Below are positions 17,234 to 26,207 of a stretch of DNA of 64,000 bases, in pieces. Position 1 is the first letter of the stretch. Every line of letters starts with the position of its first letter. The position numbers were made by a program, and so were the translations under genes. Source of the DNA: Planctellipticum variicoloris. Lineage in GTDB: Bacteria > Planctomycetota > Planctomycetia > Planctomycetales > Planctomycetaceae. The notes under the pieces are model-generated. The model was not told the origin of the DNA. It ran no database searches and was given only the letters and a program-made list of their open reading frames with translations. Location of the stretch: positions 4,844,001-4,908,000 of the forward strand of contig NZ_CP130886.1 in NCBI RefSeq assembly GCF_030622045.1, written 5' to 3'.

Positions 17234-19522
17234 ATGAGTCGATGGAACAGAGTCGTGGTCTGTGCGGCAGTTGCGCTGCTGTCGGTCCACATCGGGCTGA
17301 TTCCGCCAACGATTGCCCAGCCGCCGGCCGCGGGCGATTCCGGCCCGAAGCTCAAGGATGGCGTCTCGATCAACGCGCCAGCCGCCTCGCAGGGCTATAC
17401 GCTCGTCGCCCCCATGAACTCAACCAGCACGTATCTGATCGACCTGGAAGGCCGGATCGTCAAGGAATGGAAGAGCGACTTCACGCCGGCGTTGAGTGCG
17501 TACCTGCTGGAAAATGGTCACCTGCTCCGTCCCGCCGCCGAGCGCGGATTCGGCGGCGGACCGGGGGCGGGCGGTCGGATTCAGGAGTTCGACTGGGACG
17601 GCGAACTGGTCTGGGATTACTCGTTCGGGGACAGCAAACAGCGACCCCATCACGACATCTGTCGCCTGCCCAACGGCAACGTCCTCGTCGTAGCGTCTGA
17701 CCCGAAAACCGCGGAGGAGGCAGTGGCGGCGGGCCGGAGACCGGAGACGGTCCGTTCCCAGCTTCTGCCGGACTGCATTCTGGAAGTCAAACCGACCGGG
17801 AAGACTACCGGTGAAATCGTCTGGGAATGGCACGCCTGGGATCACCTGGTGCAGGACTTTGACAAGAAGAAGCCCGGCTTCGGCGACGTTTCCGAGCATC
17901 CGGAGCTGGTCGATCTCAACTTCAGCACGCAGATGATGGACCGGATGATGGCCGATCCCGAGCAGCTTGCGCGGCTGCGTTCGCTGGGCTATGTGGGGGG
18001 CGGCGGCCCGCCCGCTGGAGCGCCGCCGTCAGACGGCAAAGCCGGTTCCGAGCGTTCAAACAAGGACAATCCGCCTCCGGGCGGAGGTCAACCCGGCGAT
18101 CGCTCCGAACCGCGAGGACCGCAGGGGCCGGGGCGTCCAGGTCCCGGCGGCCCCGGGCGCGGACCGATGGAAGGGGACTGGATGCACGTGAATTCGATCG
18201 CGTACAACGCGAAGCTCGATCAGATCATGATCAGCGTGCACGAATTCAGCGAAGTCTGGGTCATCGATCACAGTACCACTAAGGCGGAGGCGGCCTCGCA
18301 CAAAGGGGGACGCAGCGGAAAAGGGGGAGACCTCCTCTACCGCTGGGGGAATCCGCGCGTCTATCGCAGCGGATCCAACGCCGATCAGCGGCTGTTCGCC
18401 CAGCACTGCGCCCACTGGATCGGAGAGGGCCTGCCAGGCGCCGGACATATGCTCGTCTTCAACAATGGCATGGGACGACCGGATGGCGGCTACTCCTCGG
18501 TCGATGAGATCGAATTGCCGTTGAACGCGAACGGACAGTACGAAAAGGACGAGTTCGTTGCTTTCGGCCCGGAAAAGGCCGCCTGGTCGTTCTCGGACCC
18601 GAAAAATCCCCACTACTCATCGATGCTCATCTCCGGCGCCCAGAGACTCCCGAACGGGAATACGCTGGTCTGCTCGGGAAATAACGCCCTCCTGTTCGAG
18701 GTCACGCCGGACTATGAAGTCGTCTGGCAGTTCAAATACCCCGGAGGCGGTTTCGGCGGCCCGGGAGGCCCCGGTTTCCCCAGACCGGGTGAACTGGTGC
18801 CCGAGTTTCTGGCCCGCATGCTGGGGGTCTCCGAGCTCCAGAAAGAGTCTCTTCAGAAACTGCAGAAGGAGGTCGACGCCGATCTGGGGACGTTGTTGAC
18901 CGACGAACAGCGAAAGAAACTGGAGCCGCCTAAAGGCTTTCCGTTTGGCGGTCCCCCTGGCATGCGCGGTCCGCTGCCGGGCGGGTTCGGTCCGCCGGGT
19001 GGAGGGCCAGGCGGACCACGAGGCTTCCGCCCGCCGAAGGTCGGCGATGTGATTCCGGAGATGCTCCTTCCCGAGCTGAAGCTCACCGAGGCTCAGGCAG
19101 ACGAATTGAAGAAACTTCAGGACCGCGTCAGGGAGCAACTCGACACAATCTGGACCGACGAGCAGAAAACGCGACTGACCGAAATGGAGAACATGTTCGC
19201 CCGCGGCCCCGGCTTCGGCCCGCCACCCGGATTCGGCCCGCCGGGCGGGTTCGGTCCGCCAGGCGGGCCCAACGATGGCGGGCGTCTTGGTGACCGTCGC
19301 GGACCCGGAGGCCCCGGCGGTCGTGGTCCGGGTGGCCCAGGCGGTCCGGGAGGTCCGGGCGGCATTTTCCGCAGCTATCGTTACGGACCTGACTATCCCG
19401 GACTCGTCGACAAGGATCTGAAGCCGGGCAAGAAGCTGGAGGAAGTCGCGGCGGCCGCACAGCGTCCGGCAGGCCCGGCGATCGGTCCCGATCGCGGCCC
19501 CGGTTCTGTTCCGCAGAACTGA
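17234..19522 (+). CDS. Secreted arylsulfotransferase-like (ASST family) protein
   Basis: A 762-residue protein with a signal peptide ending near AQPPAAG (about residue 30). The N-terminal beta-propeller region carries ASST-family landmarks: a YTLVAPMNSTSTYLIDLEGR entry, PHHDICRLPNGNVLV, GEIVWEWHAWDHLV, a later HVNSIAYN and an RLPNGNTLVCSGN segment. Family members move sulfate or act as beta-propeller oxidoreductase-like proteins. Odd features are a Gly/Pro-rich insertion about residues 258-310, and a C-terminal third with two copies of a helical unit ending in (W/L)TDEQ, separated by Gly/Pro-rich stretches. An LRSLGYVGG element at about 248 is like tails of neighbouring sulfatase-type proteins. 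It starts the cluster of phosphatase and sulfotransferase genes. Confidence 0.75.
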   Translation: MSRWNRVVVCAAVALLSVHIGLIPPTIAQPPAAGDSGPKLKDGVSINAPAASQGYTLVAPMNSTSTYLIDLEGRIVKEWKSDFTPALSAYLLENGHLLRPAAERGFGGGPGAGGRIQEFDWDGELVWDYSFGDSKQRPHHDICRLPNGNVLVVASDPKTAEEAVAAGRRPETVRSQLLPDCILEVKPTGKTTGEIVWEWHAWDHLVQDFDKKKPGFGDVSEHPELVDLNFSTQMMDRMMADPEQLARLRSLGYVGGGGPPAGAPPSDGKAGSERSNKDNPPPGGGQPGDRSEPRGPQGPGRPGPGGPGRGPMEGDWMHVNSIAYNAKLDQIMISVHEFSEVWVIDHSTTKAEAASHKGGRSGKGGDLLYRWGNPRVYRSGSNADQRLFAQHCAHWIGEGLPGAGHMLVFNNGMGRPDGGYSSVDEIELPLNANGQYEKDEFVAFGPEKAAWSFSDPKNPHYSSMLISGAQRLPNGNTLVCSGNNALLFEVTPDYEVVWQFKYPGGGFGGPGGPGFPRPGELVPEFLARMLGVSELQKESLQKLQKEVDADLGTLLTDEQRKKLEPPKGFPFGGPPGMRGPLPGGFGPPGGGPGGPRGFRPPKVGDVIPEMLLPELKLTEAQADELKKLQDRVREQLDTIWTDEQKTRLTEMENMFARGPGFGPPPGFGPPGGFGPPGGPNDGGRLGDRRGPGGPGGRGPGGPGGPGGPGGIFRSYRYGPDYPGLVDKDLKPGKKLEEVAAAAQRPAGPAIGPDRGPGSVPQN

Positions 19523-19598
19523 CGCGACGGCAGGGCGAATCCCTTTAGACCGATCGTGACGCCCGCCGGGGTCGGCGGGGCCGTTTGCCAGTTTCAGA

Positions 19599-21758
19599 AT
19601 GCCATTCACGCTGGAGCGATTCATGGAGATGTGGAGTCCTACTCAGTGGCTGGCGCCGTCTGACGGACTCCTTGCTTACATCGGTCCGGGCGCCGGCTTT
19701 GCCGTGGCGGGATCGTTTCTGACCGTCTTCCTGGCAATTGTCTCCGCGCTGCTGATGATCCTGCTCTGGCCCGCCCGCAAGTTGATCCGCATGCTGTTCC
19801 AGAAACGTCCGCCGGGACAGCGACGTTTCCGGCGGGTTGTCATTCTCGGGCTGGACGGCCTCGATCATGGTTTGACGCAAAAACTGCTCGACGAAGGCAA
19901 ACTCCCCAACCTTGCGGCGCTGCAGCAGAGCGGCAGCTTCGAATCGCTGGCCAGTACGCTGCCGCCGATCTCCCCGGTCGCCTGGTCCACATTTCAGACC
20001 GGGGTCAACCCCGGCAAACACAACATCTTTGACTTCCTGACGCCGGACGAGCGAACGTATCAGCCCAAGTTGAGTTCGGTCGAGATTCGCGAAGGGAGCC
20101 GGTCCGTCGGATTCGGTCCGTTCCGGCTGAAGCTCCGCGCTCCCGACGTCCGCATGCTCCGCAAGAGCCGGCCGTTCTGGGGCATCCTCAGCGACTACGG
20201 CATCTTCAACTGCATCATTCGCGTGCCGATCACCTTTCCGCCGGAGAAACTCCACGGCGTTCAGCTCTCGGCGATGTGCGTGCCGGATCTGCGCGGCACG
20301 CAGGGGACGTTTTCGCAATACGCGTCGCGTGCCCGCGAGGACGGCGTCAAGACCGGCGGCGAAGTGCATCATATCCGCGTCGACGGCAATCGCGTCGATG
20401 GCGAACTGCTGGGTCCGCCCCATCCAACGCAGGCCGACCGGGGACCGCTGAAACTGCCGTTCACGGTCCGGATCGACGGAGTCGAGACGGCCACGCTGAC
20501 GATCGGCGGCTCGAAGTACCGGCTGCAGCGCGGCGAATACACCGACTGGATCCCGGTTCGCTTCCGGGCCGGGTGGGGCGCCTCGATCTGCGGGGTCTGC
20601 CGGTTCATGCTGCTCAGTACGGCGCCCCAGTTCGATTTGTATGTCACGCCGATCAATATCGACCCGGAAAACCCGGCGATGGCGATCGGCTATCCTGCTG
20701 TTTATCCCATCTATCTCGCGAAGCGGCAGGGACCGTATGCAACTCTGGGACTCGCCGAAGACACCTGGGGGCTCAGCGAGGAAGTGCTCGAAGACGAACA
20801 CTTTCTTCGTCAATGCACCGATATCGACCGCGAACGGGAAGAGATGTTCTTCGACGGTCTCGACAAGGTGTCCAGCGGGCTGTGCGTCTGCGTGTTCGAC
20901 GGCACCGATCGCATGCAGCACATGTTCTGGCGGTACCACGACGAAGCTCATCCGGCCCGTCCCCTTCACGTTCCGGAGAAGTTCCAGAACGCGATCGAGG
21001 ACCTTTACGTGCGGATGGATCACCTCGTCGGCCGGACAATGCAGCGCTGTAACGACGACGGGACGTTGCTGATGGTCCTGTCCGACCACGGCTTCAACAC
21101 GTTCCGCCGGGGCGTCGACCTCAATCGCTGGCTGGAGGAGAACGGGTACCTCGTGGTCAATGACGCAGAGCGGGGGAAGGACTACCTCGCCGGCGTCGAC
21201 TGGCCCCGGACGCGCGCCTTCGCGATTGGCCTGACAGGCATTTTTGTAAATCTGCGCGGGAAGTTCGAACAGGGGATCGTTGAGCCGGGCGACGACGCCC
21301 AGGCGCTCCGAGACGAAATCGCCAGCCGCCTCGGACAGCTCGTCGATCCGCAAACGGACTCCCCCGCCATCAAGCGGGTCTATCAGGCCGTCAAAGCCTA
21401 TCGCGGACCGTACAAGGAAAACGCGCCGGATCTGATTGTCGGCTACGCCAGCGGCTATCGCGTTTCGTGGGACGCCGCCGTCGGCCGGACCAGCCGGCAC
21501 GTCTTTCACGACAATACGAAGGCCTGGAGCGGCGATCATTGCGTCGATCCCTCCGTGGTGCCGGGCGTGCTGTTCTGCAATCACGAAATCACCTCGGCGA
21601 CGCCGCGGCTGCTTGATCTGGCTCCCACGGTCCTTGAACTCTTTGGCTGCCCGATCCCCGAATACATGGACGGCAAGCCGATCGCCGTCGGCGAAAAACG
21701 ACCGGCATCGGACGCAACGGAATCGCCATCGACCGCCAAGGAGGTGCAAGTGGCATGA
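19599..21758 (+). CDS. Membrane-anchored alkaline-phosphatase-superfamily (phosphodiesterase-type) enzyme
   Basis: A 719-residue protein. Residues about 24-70 (YIGPGAGFAVAG...) form one or two membrane segments, followed by a basic stretch. The catalytic domain begins at VVILGLDGLD (metal-binding Asp, about residue 90). It has the SPVAWSTFQTG nucleophile region, then NPGKHNIFDF, LSDHGFNTF and GDHCVD, which supply the remaining metal ligands of the type I phosphodiesterase/nucleotide pyrophosphatase family. Substrates of this subgroup are not known. It overlaps the next gene by 4 bases (ATGA), so the two paralogues are co-expressed. Confidence 0.85.
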   Translation: MPFTLERFMEMWSPTQWLAPSDGLLAYIGPGAGFAVAGSFLTVFLAIVSALLMILLWPARKLIRMLFQKRPPGQRRFRRVVILGLDGLDHGLTQKLLDEGKLPNLAALQQSGSFESLASTLPPISPVAWSTFQTGVNPGKHNIFDFLTPDERTYQPKLSSVEIREGSRSVGFGPFRLKLRAPDVRMLRKSRPFWGILSDYGIFNCIIRVPITFPPEKLHGVQLSAMCVPDLRGTQGTFSQYASRAREDGVKTGGEVHHIRVDGNRVDGELLGPPHPTQADRGPLKLPFTVRIDGVETATLTIGGSKYRLQRGEYTDWIPVRFRAGWGASICGVCRFMLLSTAPQFDLYVTPINIDPENPAMAIGYPAVYPIYLAKRQGPYATLGLAEDTWGLSEEVLEDEHFLRQCTDIDREREEMFFDGLDKVSSGLCVCVFDGTDRMQHMFWRYHDEAHPARPLHVPEKFQNAIEDLYVRMDHLVGRTMQRCNDDGTLLMVLSDHGFNTFRRGVDLNRWLEENGYLVVNDAERGKDYLAGVDWPRTRAFAIGLTGIFVNLRGKFEQGIVEPGDDAQALRDEIASRLGQLVDPQTDSPAIKRVYQAVKAYRGPYKENAPDLIVGYASGYRVSWDAAVGRTSRHVFHDNTKAWSGDHCVDPSVVPGVLFCNHEITSATPRLLDLAPTVLELFGCPIPEYMDGKPIAVGEKRPASDATESPSTAKEVQVA

Positions 21759-23803
21759 CTGAGCCCGCATCCTCCCCCCGAGTCAATCGCCGGGCGGCCC
21801 TGAAGGGGGCTGCCGCCGTGGCCGGCGCCGGGACGCTCGCCGCCGCGTCGTACTGGATCGGCAGCGTCAATCGGGTCTCGCGCAGCCTCGGAAAGAAGGT
21901 GATCGTCATCGGCATCGACGGCATGGACCCCCGTCTCTGCCGCAGCATGATGGCGGCCGGGCAATTGCCGAACATGACGAAGATGGCGGCCGCTGGCGGT
22001 TTCAGCAGCCTGGGGACCAGCATTCCGCCGCAAAGCCCCGTCGCCTGGGCGAACTTTATCAACGGCGCCGGGCCCGGGTCGCACGGCATTTTCGACTTCA
22101 TTCACCGGCATCCGCACGAGCAGTGCGCCCCGTTCTTCTCGGCCGCCGAGACGCTGCCCGGCGAAGGCTTCCTCGAACTGGGCGAGCACCAGCTTCAGCT
22201 CGATTTCTGGCCGTTCAATCACCATCCGCCGGAGACCGTGCTGCGCCGGCAGGGCGTGCCCTTCTGGGACTACCTCGACGCACAAAAAATTACGTCTGTG
22301 TTTTACGATCTGCCGTCGAACTATCCCCCCAGCCCCTCGCAGTATGGCCATCATCGCTGCATCAGCGGCATGGGAACCCCGGACATGCTGGGAACCTACG
22401 GAACCTATCAGTACTTCAGCGAAGATTCGCCCAGCGCCGGGTTGGATGAAGGGGGCGGGCGGCGCTCGCGACTCAAATTTGAAGGCGATTCCGCGCGGGC
22501 GAGCCTCGTCGGCCCCGACAACAGCCTGTTGAAGAATCCGACGCCGATCACTGTCGACTTCGAAGTCCATCGCGATCGCGCCTCGAACGCGGCGCTGCTG
22601 GAGGTTCAGGGCCAGAAGATCGTGCTGAAGCCGGGCCAGTGGAGTCGCTGGACCCGCCTGGACTTCGCCCTGTCGACGCCCTTCCCGATCCCTACCCAGC
22701 ACGCTGGCGGCATCTGCCGGTTCCTGCTGCAGGAAGTCGCCCCCAACTTCCGGCTTTATGTCACGCCGATCAACGTCGACCCCTCGCACCCCGCCGTTCC
22801 CGTGTCGGAACCGGCCAGCTTCATCGAAGACGTCTCCCGCGATCTGGGACTGTTCTACACGACCGGATTCCAGGAGGACCACAAAGCCCGGTCCAACGGC
22901 GTGTTCAACGACGACGAGTTCCGCCGCCAGGCGACGCTGGTGCTGGAAGAGCGGCTCAATCTCTTCGACTACGCCGTTCAAAATTACGAAGACGGCCTCC
23001 TGTTCTTCTACTTCTCCAGCAGCGACCTGCAGTCGCATATGTTCTGGTGGAATCCCGAGGAGAACCCGAAGCATCCGTCCCGTTCGACCCCGGAAGCGCT
23101 CAGCCGCTACCAGTATGTCAAGGATCTCTATCGGCGGCTCGACGGCATCATCGGCGATATCCACGACCGCTACGGCGGCAAGGCGACCGTGTTCGTCATG
23201 AGCGATCACGGGTTCGCCAACTTCGGCAGGCAGTTCAACGTGAATTCCTGGCTGCGCGACTTCGGCTACCTGAACCCCCGCGAATGCACCTCAATTCTGA
23301 CCGACGTCGACTGGTCGCGCACGCGCGCCTACGGACTGGGAATCAACGGCCTGTATTTGAATCTGAAGGGCCGGGAACGGGACGGCGTCGTCGAACCGGG
23401 CGAAGAGCAGGAGCGATTGACGAAGCAACTGATCGCCCGGCTGCGGGCGGTCCGCGACTTCAACGGAGAGAAGGTGATCCGCAATGTCTATCGCGCGAGC
23501 GAAATCTACTCGGGCAACGCGACCGCGCTGGCGCCCGATCTGATCATCGGTTATGCGCGCGGCTACCGGGCGTCGTGGGAAACGTGCCTCGGCGAACTGA
23601 CCCCCGACGTGCTGCTCGACAACACCGCGGCCTGGAGCGCCGACCACTGCGCCGACGCGCTGGAAGTCCCCGGCATCCTCTGCTGCAATAAGCCGCTGGC
23701 CTCCTCGGACCCGTCGCTGGTGGACATCGCGCCGTCGATCTTGAACGAGTTCGGCCTGCCAACCCCTGCCACGATGACCGGTCGCAGCCTGTTTCAGACT
23801 TGA
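21755..23803 (+). CDS. Exported alkaline-phosphatase-superfamily enzyme, paralogue of the preceding gene
   Basis: A 682-residue protein with an RR-containing N-terminus (NRRAALKGAAAVAGAG), consistent with Tat export. The catalytic domain starts at VIVIGIDGMDP and includes MSDHGFANFG and ADHCAD metal-ligand motifs. At the nucleophile site it reads SPVAWANF, where its neighbour reads SPVAWSTF: both hydroxyl residues are absent. The FINGAGPGSHGIFDF continuation is intact, so the fold should be the same. Either this copy uses another residue or it has a different activity. It is followed after 18 bases by a small ribbon-helix-helix-like gene. Confidence 0.85.
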   Translation: MTEPASSPRVNRRAALKGAAAVAGAGTLAAASYWIGSVNRVSRSLGKKVIVIGIDGMDPRLCRSMMAAGQLPNMTKMAAAGGFSSLGTSIPPQSPVAWANFINGAGPGSHGIFDFIHRHPHEQCAPFFSAAETLPGEGFLELGEHQLQLDFWPFNHHPPETVLRRQGVPFWDYLDAQKITSVFYDLPSNYPPSPSQYGHHRCISGMGTPDMLGTYGTYQYFSEDSPSAGLDEGGGRRSRLKFEGDSARASLVGPDNSLLKNPTPITVDFEVHRDRASNAALLEVQGQKIVLKPGQWSRWTRLDFALSTPFPIPTQHAGGICRFLLQEVAPNFRLYVTPINVDPSHPAVPVSEPASFIEDVSRDLGLFYTTGFQEDHKARSNGVFNDDEFRRQATLVLEERLNLFDYAVQNYEDGLLFFYFSSSDLQSHMFWWNPEENPKHPSRSTPEALSRYQYVKDLYRRLDGIIGDIHDRYGGKATVFVMSDHGFANFGRQFNVNSWLRDFGYLNPRECTSILTDVDWSRTRAYGLGINGLYLNLKGRERDGVVEPGEEQERLTKQLIARLRAVRDFNGEKVIRNVYRASEIYSGNATALAPDLIIGYARGYRASWETCLGELTPDVLLDNTAAWSADHCADALEVPGILCCNKPLASSDPSLVDIAPSILNEFGLPTPATMTGRSLFQT

Positions 23804-23821
23804 ACCCCGAAGGGAACGCGC

Positions 23822-24007
23822 ATGACGAAGGTGGGAATTGATTCGAATCTGTACGAGCGGGCCAGACAGGCGGCGACCAAAGCCGGCTACAGCAGCGTCG
23901 ACGAACTGATCGCCACGGCGATCGAGAACGAACTCAAGCGACTCGGCGAGGAAGACGCCGAGCGGCAAGTCGCCGATCAACTGCGCGGTCTGGGCTACAT
24001 CGAGTAA
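23822..24007 (+). CDS. Small ribbon-helix-helix-like protein
   Basis: A 61-residue protein: a short strand (KVGIDSNLYERARQAATKAG), a helix (SVDELIATAIENELKRLG) and an acidic linker, ending in QLRGLGYIE. The strand-helix-helix layout is that of Arc/CopG-type ribbon-helix-helix proteins. The LR-x-LGY tail also occurs at the C-termini of sulfatase-like proteins and in the arylsulfotransferase-like protein at 17234. That raises the alternative that this is a small partner of the phosphatase pair and not a repressor. It is spaced 18 and 4 bases from its neighbours, so it is within the operon. Confidence 0.7.
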   Translation: MTKVGIDSNLYERARQAATKAGYSSVDELIATAIENELKRLGEEDAERQVADQLRGLGYIE

Positions 24008-24011
24008 AGTC

Positions 24012-24848
24012 ATGCTTACGCAACTGGTCGTCTGGCTGAATGCGCTCGCCGGCGGCATCGCAGGCGTCGCACTCGCACCGGTAGCCTGGCTGCCGGGTTG
24101 GCTGTCGGCCACCGCGATTGCCGTCGCGACCGGGATCGCGATGCTCTACGTCTTCAAGCACACTTCGAACCAGAGCGCGATACAGCGCACGCGCAATCGC
24201 ATCCGCGCGAACCTGCTGGCGCTGTCGCTGTTTAAAGACGACCTGCGCGTGGGACTGCGCTGCCAGGGGGAACTGCTCGCCGGGGCCGTCCGACTCCTGA
24301 CACTTTCCTTCGTGCCAATGCTCGTCATGCTGGCGCCGATGTGCCTGCTGCTGGGGCAGCTCTCGCTGTGGTACCAGGCCCGTCCGCTGGCCGTCGGCGA
24401 AGAGGCCGTGGTCACGCTGCACCTGGCGAACCGCGACGAACAGCCGATTCCCGAAGTCCGTCTGCAGGAGGCTCCCGGCATCGCACTGGGTGCCGGCCCG
24501 GTCCGCGTCCCCGGCAAGCACCTGATCTGCTGGAATATCGTCGCACAAGAACCAGGAATCCATCATCTGACCTTTGGGGTCGGCGAACAGACCGTCACGA
24601 AGCAACTTGCCGTCGGCGACGGTTTCCTGCCGACGAGCCTGAAACGCCCCGGCTGGAACCTGACGGAAGTCCTGCTCCATCCCCACGAGACCCCCTTCCC
24701 CGCCGAGTCGCCGGTACAGTCGATCGAGGTCGATTTTCCCGAGCGGTTGTCCTGGACGTCGGGCAGCCGTTCGTGGCTGGCCTACTGGTTTCTGGTCTCG
24801 ATGGCGGCGGGATTTGCAGCTCGGCCGCTGTTGAACGTCAAGATCTGA
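24012..24848 (+). CDS. Integral membrane protein, EMC3/DUF106-like N-terminus
   Basis: A 278-residue protein. Membrane segments lie at about 10-45, 95-120 and 255-275. Between the first two is a basic helical stretch (SAIQRTRNRIRANLLALSLFKDD) resembling the cytosolic hairpin of EMC3/TMCO1/DUF106 proteins of the Oxa1/YidC superfamily. A beta-rich outside domain of about 120 residues follows (VTLHLANRDEQPIPEVRL). The gene lies between the phosphatase pair and the sulfotransferase, so it may support secretion or a membrane-bound carrier for these enzymes. The EMC3 link is by pattern and is moderate at best. Confidence 0.6.
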   Translation: MLTQLVVWLNALAGGIAGVALAPVAWLPGWLSATAIAVATGIAMLYVFKHTSNQSAIQRTRNRIRANLLALSLFKDDLRVGLRCQGELLAGAVRLLTLSFVPMLVMLAPMCLLLGQLSLWYQARPLAVGEEAVVTLHLANRDEQPIPEVRLQEAPGIALGAGPVRVPGKHLICWNIVAQEPGIHHLTFGVGEQTVTKQLAVGDGFLPTSLKRPGWNLTEVLLHPHETPFPAESPVQSIEVDFPERLSWTSGSRSWLAYWFLVSMAAGFAARPLLNVKI

Positions 24849-24875
24849 TCGAATGCTGGAACGCGAGACCGACCC

Positions 24876-25478
24876 ATGTCGCTGGACTCCGAAATCATCA
24901 TCGTTTCCGGGCTGCCCCGTTCGGGGACGTCACTGATGATGCAGATGCTGCATCGCGGCGGCCTCCCCGTCGTCACTGACGAAATCCGCACCGCCGACAC
25001 CGACAACCCGCGCGGCTATTTTGAGTTCGAACGGGTGAAACAAACGAAGGTCGATCCCTCGTGGCTCCCCGCTGCGCGGGGCAAGGTCGTGAAGATGGTC
25101 TCTTCGCTGCTGTACGACCTTCCGTCGACGGAGCAGTATCGAATCGTCTTCATGGAACGGGAACTGGACGAAGTGCTGGAGTCGCAGGAGAAGATGCTGC
25201 GGCGGCTCAATCGTCCCGCGGCGCCGGCGGACTCGATGCGGAAATCGTTCAACATCCATCTGGAACGCCTCACCCGCTGGCTACCCCAGCAACGTCACAT
25301 GCAGGTCCTCAGCGTCAGCTACAATCGTGTGCTGAGCGATACAGAGACGGAGGTCCGTCGCGTCGCCGAGTTTCTCGACGGCCGCCCGTCAACCGAGCAG
25401 ATGCTGCAGGCGATCGACCCGGCCCTGTACCGGAATCGCAGCACGAACGAGAGTCTCACGGGCAAGACTGAAAACTGA
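24876..25478 (+). CDS. Sulfotransferase family protein
   Basis: A 200-residue cytosolic protein. The N-terminal IIIVSGLPRSGTSLMMQMLH is the 5'-phosphosulfate binding loop of PAPS-dependent sulfotransferases. A later LSVSYNRVLSD segment with a conserved serine fits the 3'-phosphate contact. It is short for the family but has both ends of the fold. It closes the cluster that begins with an arylsulfotransferase-like gene, so sulfation or transfer of sulfate between acceptors is a plausible theme of the operon. The acceptor substrate is unknown. Confidence 0.8.
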   Translation: MSLDSEIIIVSGLPRSGTSLMMQMLHRGGLPVVTDEIRTADTDNPRGYFEFERVKQTKVDPSWLPAARGKVVKMVSSLLYDLPSTEQYRIVFMERELDEVLESQEKMLRRLNRPAAPADSMRKSFNIHLERLTRWLPQQRHMQVLSVSYNRVLSDTETEVRRVAEFLDGRPSTEQMLQAIDPALYRNRSTNESLTGKTEN

Positions 25479-26207
25479 TTCAACCGCCAGCCGTTTCGGG
25501 ACCGTCCGTTGAGAAAGCGGCGCTGCGGTCTTTTCGGCTCGGTGAGCGCCGTCCGTTCTGCGAAGGCGCCCCGACCGCAGTCAGTCGTGCATTTTCCGAT
25601 GGCAATCGCTCTCCCCGCGATTCGAGACCTCAATCGGCTGGAGAGGCTTGAATCCGGCTGCTGACAATTGTGGCCGGAACCCCAGCACTCACTTCTTGAT
25701 CAGTTCGGAGGGAGCGATGGTGAGCCGCCGAGCGACCATAGCGGTCGATGCGGCCCCTCTCACGAGTCGCCCGAGACCGGACCAGGACGGCGAAGAGCCG
25801 AGCCGATTCCGCCGGTTGAAATTGCAGCGGCTTACGGAGGGGCGCGACCTGGCAGGGCTTAAAATGTGCGGCATGTATCCGCAAGCTTTGGACGCGGTTA
25901 GCAGACGCACGGTTTCATGGATGTCGATTTCTTCCGATCGTCTGCAGCCGCAGTGCGTCTCTCTGCCCCGAATCGGGATTGCCGATTTCCTGATCCGCGC
26001 GAATCGCAATGGGGACAACGAATCCTGCCGTCGGCCGATATTGATCTCGGCCACACCGAAGACCGTACCCGGTTCCGGCCAGCGCTCGATATCTCACACA
26101 TTGTCGGCGATCGGCCGCGGGCGACATCGGGCACGGAGCATTCGAATCTTCGAGTTTCCCGCTTCGCAATCGAATGACTGCAGGAAGCCGTTGAGAAGGA
26201 GGACTTC
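25479..26207. other. Intergenic region, no supported gene
   Basis: About 730 bases after the sulfotransferase gene. Several overlapping frames are open in both directions, but their translations are Arg/Ser-rich and lack ribosome binding sites, as expected of noncoding GC-rich DNA. The last bases carry an AGAAGGAGGA Shine-Dalgarno stretch (26194-26203) that belongs to the next gene. Confidence 0.5.

Noticed and set aside
18617-21770. Long leftward frames opposite the arylsulfotransferase and phosphatase genes
   Set aside because: They are antisense shadows of GC-rich coding DNA; their proteins are Arg/Pro-rich without family resemblance.
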